A stretch of DNA of 6,408 nucleotides from contig CAYJEY010000038.1 in the NCBI GenBank assembly GCA_964369385.1, positions 1 to 6,408 on the forward strand, read 5' to 3'. The notes beneath the pieces are model-generated. The model had not been told where the DNA came from. It did not search any database and worked only from the letters and a program-made list of their open reading frames with translations. This document shows, one piece after another, positions 1-4,734 of the stretch; the first letter of the stretch is position 1; each line of letters starts with the position of its first letter. This DNA comes from CALVGQ01 sp964369385. Its GTDB lineage: Bacteria; Bacillota_I; Bacilli_A; Erysipelotrichales; Erysipelotrichaceae. A program made the position numbers and the translations under genes.

Positions 1-381
1 AATTGTTCCTATAGGTGCATATTTACACATAACTACTTCCGATAGAATTGTCATACCTAAGACAATCCGTTGTAAACTGTGCTCAAATACAAACAGCGAT
101 ATCCATATCAAAAAAAGGATTATAATAGTCGATGCAAAATAACAGTAAACCCTGCTTGTACTGTGATAGCCTCCAGCATACATCCGTAAAGGCGAATAAA
201 TAATTAAAAATAAAACACATTCAAGCAAATATCCAAAAAGAGATGAAAGAATTAATAATGATGAAAAAATAATAATGTACATTAGCATCGAGTGTATCCC
301 ATAGCTAATCACATCTTTATCATAGTCTCCGCCTTTTTTTATTACACCATCTGTGATGTAAGAAACAATCTCATCAAGCAT
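1..381 (-). CDS. agrB: AgrB-like pheromone-processing membrane protease (3' end cut by window)
   Basis: AgrB proteins are membrane cysteine endopeptidases that cut the C-terminal tail off AgrD and close the thiolactone ring. The 127 residues visible here start MLDEIVSYITDG and continue past the window edge without a stop. Seen directly: hydrophobic segments at about 33-50 and 53-64, then the family hallmark PLRMYAGGYHSTSRVYC (about 64-80). This supplies Arg66, the AGG turn, catalytic His73 and Cys80, with the His-to-Cys spacing of seven found in S. aureus AgrB (His77/Cys84). Another membrane span follows (about 84-100), then KYAPIGTI, matching the conserved KxAP region. The ATG lies one base after the agrD stop. 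No Shine-Dalgarno precedes it and no start codon lies upstream in frame, so translation is probably coupled to agrD. The family is certain; the full length (usually about 190-210 residues) is not visible. Confidence 0.95.
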   Translation of the reverse strand, partial: MLDEIVSYITDGVIKKGGDYDKDVISYGIHSMLMYIIIFSSLLILSSLFGYLLECVLFLIIYSPLRMYAGGYHSTSRVYCYFASTIIILFLIWISLFVFEHSLQRIVLGMTILSEVVMCKYAPIGTI

Positions 382-382
382 A

Positions 383-526
383 TTAGAATTTTCGATACTT
401 TGCCGCTGATTTCGGTAACTTAGGTTGGTAAATGATTATTGCGCATGCATTATTTACGCTCACTGATGTAAAAAAAACTGCAATAGAAACTATAAATCTT
501 GAATATTTATTTAAAAATTGTTTCAT
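383..526 (-). CDS. agrD: AgrD-like cyclic lactone autoinducer pro-peptide, 47 aa
   Basis: This is the precursor of a secreted cyclic peptide pheromone. The 47 residues show the three parts of AgrD: an N-terminal amphipathic/hydrophobic membrane-targeting helix (1-24, starting MKQFLNKYSRF), the pheromone core NNACAIII (25-32), and the tail YQPKLPKSAAKYRKF (33-47), which AgrB would remove. By analogy with Listeria AgrD (ACFMFV then YEPKSP), Cys28 and Ile32 would form a five-residue thiolactone, with one or two exocyclic residues (Ala27, Asn26). The start has a strong SD, AAGGAGGAG, 5 bases before ATG. The stop is one base before the agrB start. The tail is strongly basic (five Lys/Arg, no acid), unlike the acidic tail of S. 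aureus AgrD. An operator-like repeat pair and promoter lie directly upstream. The exact N-terminal cut of the mature peptide cannot be read from sequence. Confidence 0.93.
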   Translation of the reverse strand: MKQFLNKYSRFIVSIAVFFTSVSVNNACAIIIYQPKLPKSAAKYRKF

Positions 527-544
527 AGTAACTCCTCCTTTGTT

Positions 545-584
545 ATTATGATACATTGTAAAACAAGTAAATTTCTATAATTTA
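545..584 (-). promoter_or_regulatory. Predicted activator-dependent promoter of agrDB
   Basis: Reading the minus strand away from the repeat pair, there is a TATAG at 579-575 in the -35 zone. Candidate -10 hexamers are TACAAT (560-555) and TATCAT (553-548). TACAAT leaves a leader of roughly 20 bases before the agrD ATG and is preferred; TATCAT would put the start almost on the SD. No good TTGACA is present at normal spacing, as expected when a regulator bound just upstream recruits polymerase. The 204-bp space after agrC contains no terminator I can see, so some read-through from agrAC is also possible. Confidence 0.5.
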
Positions 585-612
585 AGGACAAAACACCTAA
601 AATAAAGGACAA
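585..612 (-). promoter_or_regulatory. LytTR-type operator upstream of agrDB (two TTGTCCT repeats)
   Basis: On the minus strand TTGTCCT occurs at 612-606 and again at 591-585, a start-to-start distance of 21 bp (two helical turns). Both copies sit in a longer match, TTTTGTCCTT. LytTR-domain regulators such as AgrA and PlnC bind pairs of short direct repeats about 21 bp apart just upstream of the promoter. The same pair with the same spacing occurs at 2850-2877, facing the divergent unit. That this site is bound by the local response regulator is inferred from arrangement and proximity. Confidence 0.75.
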
Positions 613-730
613 AATACACTCTGTATCAATTTTCAGTAACTTTTTATATGCATTCCTCAACAACATATACATAATCTTTTTAAAACTAAATCCAAAAATA
701 GCTAAATAATTTAAACATAGCAATAATATC

Positions 731-2047
731 TCATCTTTTAAACAATAAAACTTGCACAAAAAATATATGTTCTTCAAATTCCCACTTGAAACATCCGCAT
801 TCCCGTTTCACTATTTCATCTACACTCTTCAGTCCCCAACCATGATTCACTTTGTTTCTATTCGTGGTTTTTGGCAAGCCATCTACTATTTCAAATTGTT
901 TTGAAAATGGATTTCTAATCTCAATTAACACATTTCCTTCTTCTTCAACCATTATTACTTCTACTTTTTTTAACAGTGAATCGCGATCATCGTAATGTTC
1001 AAGTGCATTATCGATTAGATTTCCTAATACTATGTACAACATTTCCATATTAATCTCTAAATTTTCACTTACCATCACTTTAAACTCAGTATTAATTCCA
1101 AAATCATTTGCCATCTTTTCTTTTAAATTCAATAACTGATTTAGACTATTATTTCTAGTAAAATCTTTTTTTTGATCACTTAAAGCATGTCCTAAAATAT
1201 TATTTACATACTCTGAAATTTCATTAAGTGCTATTGGTGTATTTTCATCAATTCTAGTTTTTATAAATAAAAATTTATATTTCAAATCATGCTGTAGCTT
1301 TCGAATATTATCTAAATTTTTAATTAATGCTTTTTCAGTTTCTAAATAGTATATCGATTTCGCAGTTAAAATCTCATTCTTCATCCGTAACTCTCTGCTC
1401 TCATTTGCTTTCTCAATAAAATAAAAGCTAAAAATATTCATGGCGATAAGACACACAGCAATAATAGTAACAAACGACTGTGAAGTTCTAGTAGCATTAG
1501 CTGTAAGATAAACTAAACATAGAAATATAATGATACTAAGAAGAGGTGTAATCATAATAAAAAATGAATTGACATGTAACAATTGCGCCATTGGTTTATT
1601 TTTATATTTCTTATGTTTTAAACTTATCGCAAGTACCACTAAACTCATATAAACAAGTATATTTGCAATTAATCTTTCATGAAAGCTTTGCTGAAAATTC
1701 GTCACTGAAATATTTAGTAGAAAAACAATTAAATACACAATTAGAACTTCAACTATAATAGTAATAAGTTGCCAAACTATTATTAGTGATATCTTATGTT
1801 TGGTTTCTGCATCGTAGAAAACACCTACAAGCAAGAATAGTAAAAAATTTACAGAAACTATTAAATATCCTGTGGAAATTAGCATGGATTGTAAAACAAA
1901 AGTCAACACAAATAGTGCTTTAATTATGATTTGGAACTTGAAAGTATATGTATCATTTTTTTTGAAAAATGAAGAATATACCACATCAAGTGCATAGATG
2001 GAAAGCAACGCACTGCCAATTAGGATTAGAATCTCAAAGTAAATCAT
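731..2047 (-). CDS. agrC: AgrC-type membrane sensor histidine kinase (GHKL ATPase)
   Basis: This is the receptor kinase expected to sense the AgrD-derived pheromone outside the cell and phosphorylate the neighbouring LytTR regulator. It has 438 residues, a usual length for AgrC. Residues 1-211 hold about seven hydrophobic segments (near 4-24, 38-58, 59-79, 86-111, 126-144, 160-182, 190-211). A helical dimerisation region follows, with the phosphoacceptor box KLQHDLKYKF (His253). The C-terminal HATPase_c domain shows the N-box NLIDNALEHYDD (343-354) and the G-box NHGWGLKSVDEI (401-412). The single short G-box and the HDxK type of H-box fit the HPK10/AgrC class. The start codon overlaps the agrA stop by four bases (ATGA). 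An AGGAGG (2062-2057) inside the end of agrA provides the ribosome site, so agrA and agrC are translationally linked. The C-terminus, VQVLLFKR, is a normal end for the fold. Confidence 0.93.
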   Translation of the reverse strand: MIYFEILILIGSALLSIYALDVVYSSFFKKNDTYTFKFQIIIKALFVLTFVLQSMLISTGYLIVSVNFLLFLLVGVFYDAETKHKISLIIVWQLITIIVEVLIVYLIVFLLNISVTNFQQSFHERLIANILVYMSLVVLAISLKHKKYKNKPMAQLLHVNSFFIMITPLLSIIIFLCLVYLTANATRTSQSFVTIIAVCLIAMNIFSFYFIEKANESRELRMKNEILTAKSIYYLETEKALIKNLDNIRKLQHDLKYKFLFIKTRIDENTPIALNEISEYVNNILGHALSDQKKDFTRNNSLNQLLNLKEKMANDFGINTEFKVMVSENLEINMEMLYIVLGNLIDNALEHYDDRDSLLKKVEVIMVEEEGNVLIEIRNPFSKQFEIVDGLPKTTNRNKVNHGWGLKSVDEIVKRECGCFKWEFEEHIFFVQVLLFKR

Positions 2048-2763
2048 ATCGGAGTCCCTCCTTTTATAAATTTAATATATCTATCTAGAGTATCTTCCTT
2101 ATATTTTCTACCAATTGTATAATTTTGACCACTTGCTTTCAATTCAATCTCATTTTTTCTCATTAAAACATAGTTAAGATTAAAAATGAATGACTTTTGA
2201 GGCATAATAAACTTTTCATACTTACTTAAATAGCCCCACACTTCTAATAGTGTGCCGTAGAATGTATCTGTAAAAGAGATTGTTTGGATTTCTACTACAT
2301 TCCTATGACTTTCAATTTTAATAATCTCCTCAATATTCACTTTATAACTCATTCCATTTTTTTTATAGCTAAAAAATATCTTTGGTTTCGTAGTGATTCG
2401 CCCCTGCACATCAAGCAAAGCGTCTTTTAACTGACTAATTTCTACTGGCTTATCAATGAATGAAATTACATTTAATTTAAACAATTCTTTTACCCTATCA
2501 TCATAGCTAGACACAAAAATTATGTATGAATCTACTTTATTTACTTTTAATCTTGTCGCTACTTCTATCCCATCTATTCCTCCCATCAAAATATCTAAAA
2601 TAATAACATCATACTTATTTACTTTTAAATCTTCAAGTAGATCCTCTCCATTATAGAATTGCGCTATTTTAAAAGAACAAGCAAGTAGCTTTTCAATTTT
2701 AAGAAGATTGTTGAGTACAAGTTCACAGTCATGACTTTGATCATCACATATTGCAATTTTCAT
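2044..2763 (-). CDS. agrA: AgrA-type response regulator (REC + LytTR DNA-binding)
   Basis: This cytoplasmic transcription regulator is the expected phosphorylation target of the adjacent kinase. It has 239 residues. The receiver domain (1 to about 120) shows acidic pair Asp7/Asp8 in MKIAICDD, phosphoacceptor Asp57 in VIILDILMGGIDG, Ser85/Ser86 in place of the switch Thr/Ser, and Lys105 in FIDKP. A linker leads to a LytTR domain (about 128-235) with the typical IIKIESHRNVVEIQT, a GTLLEVWGYL segment and the FIMPQKSFIFNLNYV motif. LytTR proteins bind paired direct repeats, and such pairs occur at 585-612 and 2850-2877. The start has AGGAGGT four bases upstream. It is the first gene of the minus-strand locus and overlaps agrC by four bases. 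An AgrA-type role is well supported by context; the exact ortholog group is not known. Confidence 0.93.
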   Translation of the reverse strand: MKIAICDDQSHDCELVLNNLLKIEKLLACSFKIAQFYNGEDLLEDLKVNKYDVIILDILMGGIDGIEVATRLKVNKVDSYIIFVSSYDDRVKELFKLNVISFIDKPVEISQLKDALLDVQGRITTKPKIFFSYKKNGMSYKVNIEEIIKIESHRNVVEIQTISFTDTFYGTLLEVWGYLSKYEKFIMPQKSFIFNLNYVLMRKNEIELKASGQNYTIGRKYKEDTLDRYIKFIKGGTPI

Positions 2764-2808
2764 AGCTACCTCCTATTATTTTTAATACAAATATAGATAT
2801 TTACTTTA

Positions 2809-2842
2809 ATTATACATATATTCGTAAAATAATGAAATTATA
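2809..2842 (-). promoter_or_regulatory. Candidate promoter(s) of agrAC
   Basis: Two perfect TATAAT hexamers read towards agrA on the minus strand, at 2842-2837 and 2814-2809. The nearer one leaves a leader of about 40 bases before the AGGAGGT of agrA. Its -35 position (TTTCAT, 17 bp away) is weak. The farther one lies eight bases from the repeat pair at 2850-2877, so a regulator bound there could also affect agrAC. Which hexamer is used cannot be decided from sequence. Confidence 0.45.
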
Positions 2843-2849
2843 TCGTAAG

Positions 2850-2877
2850 TTGTCCTTAAATTCATGTATTTTGTCCT
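2850..2877 (+). promoter_or_regulatory. LytTR-type operator upstream of the divergent unit (two TTGTCCT repeats)
   Basis: TTGTCCT occurs at 2850-2856 and 2871-2877 on the plus strand, again 21 bp apart. The 13-mer TTGTCCTTAAATT at 2850-2862 is identical to that at 591-579 on the minus strand. The repeats point towards the plus-strand unit in the same way that the other pair points towards agrDB. In both cases TATAG begins six bases after the promoter-proximal copy. I read this as the same regulator site placed before a target transcription unit. Confidence 0.75.
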
Positions 2878-2882
2878 CCCCC

Positions 2883-2918
2883 TATAGCATTTATTCTACA
2901 GTTTACATATGATATAGA
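2883..2918 (+). promoter_or_regulatory. Predicted activator-dependent promoter of the secreted protein/lipoprotein unit
   Basis: Following the repeat pair come TATAG (2883-2887, -35 zone), TATGAT (2908-2913) as a candidate -10, and an overlapping TG-A-TATAGA (2910-2918) as an extended -10 alternative. No consensus -35 is present. Either choice gives a very short leader before the AAGGAGGT at 2923, so the true start site may lie slightly upstream. Dependence on the LytTR regulator is an inference. Confidence 0.4.
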
Positions 2919-2936
2919 AAACAAGGAGGTAATCAT

Positions 2937-2969
2937 ATGATAGACCCATTTTATTTTAAAATAAAGTAA
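2937..2969 (+). CDS. Possible 10-codon mini-ORF (leader peptide) with a very strong RBS
   Basis: A near-perfect Shine-Dalgarno AAGGAGGT (2923-2930) stands six bases before an ATG that opens an ORF of only ten codons, MIDPFYFKIK, then TAA. It is the first translatable element after the LytTR-type operator. No frameshifted continuation is evident downstream, so a recently broken gene is not obvious. It could be a leader peptide whose translation influences the downstream mRNA, a small functional peptide, the remnant of a deleted gene, or part of an RNAIII-like regulatory RNA. I know of no homologue. The ribosome site is convincing; the function is unknown. Confidence 0.4.
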   Translation: MIDPFYFKIK

Positions 2970-3121
2970 AAATAACACAGTTACTTAAGAACTTCTTCCT
3001 CAAATGTAAATTATAAAAGCATGAAAAAAAACATGTCTGACTTTACGTTCTGATTTGGTTTTTTGTATTAAAAAGTGGAAATTCTTTTGATAACAAAAGA
3101 ATTTCATAGAAAGGAGAGCAT
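2970..3121 (+). other. Long untranslated leader between mini-ORF and secreted protein gene
   Basis: This 152-base stretch has no ORF of note and no terminator with a T tract, so transcription from the upstream promoter can reach the secreted protein gene. A weak second promoter is possible: TTTACG (3042-3047), then an 18-bp spacer, then TATTAA (3066-3071). It ends in the perfect hairpin at 3078-3105. Confidence 0.4.
3078..3105 (+). repeat. Perfect 12-bp inverted repeat just upstream of an RBS
   Basis: GAAATTCTTTTG (3078-3089) and CAAAAGAATTTC (3094-3105) are exact reverse complements around an ATAA loop. The right arm ends five bases before the AAGGAG (3111-3116) of the secreted protein gene. 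There is no T run after it, so it is not a rho-independent terminator. In RNA it would form a stem next to the ribosome site, which could stabilise the mRNA 5' end or modulate access. In DNA it is also a symmetric site that a dimeric repressor could bind. Confidence 0.6.
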
Positions 3122-3487
3122 ATGAAAAAAATAATAACAGGTTTGCTTGCTATTGGCTTCTTACTACTACCATTATCACTAGCGACTACAGTTGAAGCTA
3201 CACCACTCATTACACGTGGTCCAGTTGTAGATGTACTAATCTCTGGAAAATGTGGTCTAGGTTTTAACCAAAACTATGTAGCTTATGAAGTTTATGGTAG
3301 ATTTGAAACTTCTAGCAATATAACTAGTAAGATATTCCAGCACGCTATCGGAAGTGATGGGGCACCAGAATATTGGTATATATACAAAGACGCTAATAAT
3401 AATTATTACAATCCTCATATCAATAATCTCGCATTTAATACTAGAACTGTTTATCCTATTGGTAAACCATGCCCTTCTAATTATTGA
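3122..3487 (+). CDS. Secreted protein of unknown function, 121 aa
   Basis: The start has AAGGAG at 3111-3116. Residues 1-26 form a classical Sec signal peptide: MKK, a hydrophobic core ITGLLAIGFLLLPLSLA, and a likely signal peptidase I cut after VEA (Ala26|Thr27). The mature part of about 95 residues is rich in Tyr and Asn and close to neutral. It has only two cysteines, one near each end of the mature chain (Cys44 in SGKCGLG, Cys117 in GKPCPSNY), which could form a single disulfide. I see no catalytic motif, repeat, LPxTG anchor or double-glycine leader, and I do not recognise the family. It lies behind the LytTR-type operator and 35 bases before a lipoprotein gene, so it is probably a quorum-controlled extracellular product. 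An antagonistic peptide or a host/surface-interacting protein are both possible. Confidence 0.85.
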   Translation: MKKIITGLLAIGFLLLPLSLATTVEATPLITRGPVVDVLISGKCGLGFNQNYVAYEVYGRFETSSNITSKIFQHAIGSDGAPEYWYIYKDANNNYYNPHINNLAFNTRTVYPIGKPCPSNY

Positions 3488-3522
3488 TTATTACATTTTT
3501 CACGAAAAGGAGGTTTTCATAT

Positions 3523-4036
3523 ATGAAAAAAGTGGTAAATATCTTTATAATTTCTATTATTCTGTTGACAACTGCATGTTCAAGTAACAAAAATTTCATG
3601 CTAAATGGTACAATTTGGGAAACTGATAACAGTACGGTTAGAGTCTTTGATGATGGAATATTTACATCCACCACTAAATTTCCANNNNNNNNNNCCAGAT
3701 ACTGGTAGCATAATGAATTTATCTGGTAGTTATGAAGAATACTATGGTCAAGAAGCATTTTCATATTTACTTGAAAGCAAAAGTGTTACTGAAAATACTT
3801 TAAATAGTATAATAAAATTAAAAGACGTGTACACTATTGAAAATATGATTGCCTATAATGCAATTTTGACGTCAACAAAGATTAACGATATAGAGGAAGA
3901 TTTAAATATTAGCAAAATTGTAGAGTTCGGTTTTTTACTTGAAGATAATACATTAATTCATATGTTCCCTATCGACTTTAACTATCTATATTATGATAAT
4001 GAACTACTAATAACTGAGTATTATCTTGTCAAATAA
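3523..4036 (+). CDS. Predicted lipoprotein, interrupted by a 10-N assembly gap
   Basis: The start ATG follows AAAAGGAGG (3505-3513). The N-terminus has a short signal with the lipobox LLTTAC, so Cys19 would be lipidated and the protein held on the outer face of the membrane. The next segment, NGTIWETDNSTVRVFDDGIF, alternates like beta strands, and after the gap comes an acidic, Asn/Tyr-rich part ending TEYYLVK. The part before the gap (54 codons) ends on a codon boundary. The part after it (113 codons) is open from its first base in a different frame as written, because ten Ns is not a multiple of three. Both edges read CCA, so closing the gap onto one CCA gives a continuous ORF (TKFPDTGS) of 166 codons. 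I treat it as one gene; two fused fragments cannot be excluded. Family not recognised. A partner or immunity role for the upstream secreted protein is conjecture. Confidence 0.75.
3685..3694. other. Assembly gap (10 Ns)
   Basis: Ten consecutive Ns lie inside the lipoprotein gene. The length looks like a placeholder rather than a measured size, because only a true length divisible by three restores the reading frame on both sides. The flanks share the triplet CCA. Confidence 0.95.
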
Positions 4037-4053
4037 TAGTCCTCTAATCGTCC

Positions 4054-4102
4054 AAAAGAACTGTAAAGCCATAATTTGATTATTGTGCTTCACAGTTCTT
4101 TT
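4054..4102 (+). terminator. Rho-independent terminator of the secreted protein/lipoprotein unit
   Basis: AAAAGAACTGT (4054-4064) pairs with ACAGTTCTTTT (4092-4102). The stem extends past one A-C mismatch by AAGC/GCTT, and the loop is AT-rich. The right arm ends in TTCTTTT, giving the U-rich side. It begins 17 bases after the lipoprotein stop and closes the plus-strand unit. Confidence 0.8.
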
Positions 4103-4165
4103 CTAATTCTATTTGTATAGAATTTTGTGTAAAGTCTAAATCCAAAAACAACAGTAGAATGAATT

Positions 4166-4202
4166 AAGTAACATTAGTGAGTAAAATAATGTTGCTTTTT
4201 TT
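4166..4202 (+). terminator. Second, orphan rho-independent terminator
   Basis: AAGTAACATTA (4166-4176) pairs with TAATGTTGCTT (4187-4197) over 11 bp with one G-U pair. The loop has ten bases and a run of seven Ts (4196-4202) follows. No gene lies between it and the preceding terminator, so it is either a back-up or the leftover end of a lost gene. Confidence 0.7.
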
Positions 4203-4206
4203 CATG

Positions 4207-4262
4207 ATTGACCACATGAGCTTAATAATCATTTAACCGTACAAAAAGCATTAATTGACCAC
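4207..4262 (+). repeat. Two-copy ATTGACCAC direct repeat
   Basis: ATTGACCAC occurs at 4207-4215 and 4254-4262. Each copy is followed by GAGC at a slightly different offset (ATGAGC and GAGC). The copies are 47 bp apart. The role is unknown and the match is short. Confidence 0.35.
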
Positions 4263-4734
4263 GAGCAATATGATAAAAAATGATAACATCCATTAATCAT
4301 GTATCCCAACAAAACACTGATATTATCATAAACACAAATAATATACTAATCGATGTCGGGTGCGAAAAATATCATTTCATAAAGTCCAATTCAATTATCC
4401 TTGAGTAACTCACTTTGCTCATTTGTAGACTCTAGTTTATTAGTATAAGTATAGTTTTCTTTAAAAATTCTGCTATGCTGATAGCGTATTTGCTGTATTA
4501 TCCACGTCAATATTAATTAATAAGTCGCCAAAAAAAATTTATATTTCATGATTTTGAACTCGATTTATGTACTTATAATACAGCATTTTCTGCTTTGTTT
4601 TATTTTATCATAAAATTTGTAATTCTAATACTCCGATTCCCTTGCTTCTCCCTTATTTTTCTCACATTCTTTCAGTTAAGCATAGACTTCCCCCTTTCCC
4701 CCAAAAACTTCATCAGCTTAAATTTATTTTTTCA

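Larger units (their letters stand above)
4103..4734. other. Gene-poor interval between terminator and transposase gene
   Basis: About 630 bp without an ORF supported by a ribosome site on either strand. It contains a 7-bp inverted repeat AATTCTA/TAGAATT (4105-4124), a second terminator-like hairpin (4166-4202), a two-copy ATTGACCAC repeat (4207-4262), a TATTAATTAATA palindrome (4511-4522) and a pyrimidine-rich tract with two C5 runs (about 4620-4705). The last part lies downstream of the transposase gene and may belong to the insertion sequence. Nothing here gives a clear hint of a decayed gene. Confidence 0.6.

Noticed and set aside
523..777. 84-residue minus-strand ORF overlapping the agrC end and agrD start
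   Set aside because: It lacks a ribosome site and overlaps the clearly coding agrC end. It also runs through the operator and promoter of agrDB and has no protein-like domain pattern.
3020..3035. CATG-A8-CATG inverted repeat as a terminator or operator
   Set aside because: Only four base pairs in the stem and no T run.
3354..3587. 77-residue plus-strand ORF inside the secreted protein gene
   Set aside because: Out-of-frame shadow covering the end of the secreted protein gene and the start of the lipoprotein gene; no ribosome site.
3477..3764. 95-residue minus-strand ORF through the N gap
   Set aside because: Antisense to the lipoprotein gene, crosses the undetermined bases and has no ribosome site.
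4204..4236. Ten-codon ATG ORF starting MIDHM after the orphan terminator, superficially like the mini-ORF at 2937
   Set aside because: No Shine-Dalgarno, and it starts directly on the T tract of the terminator; similarity to the other mini-ORF is three residues.
4207..4262. ATTGACCAC repeat as the start of a CRISPR array or iteron set
   Set aside because: Only two nine-base copies, with no third unit, no regular spacing and no associated genes.
4602..4616. ATTTTAT-C-ATAAAAT palindrome
   Set aside because: One-base centre cannot form a hairpin loop and the pure AT composition makes it unremarkable here.
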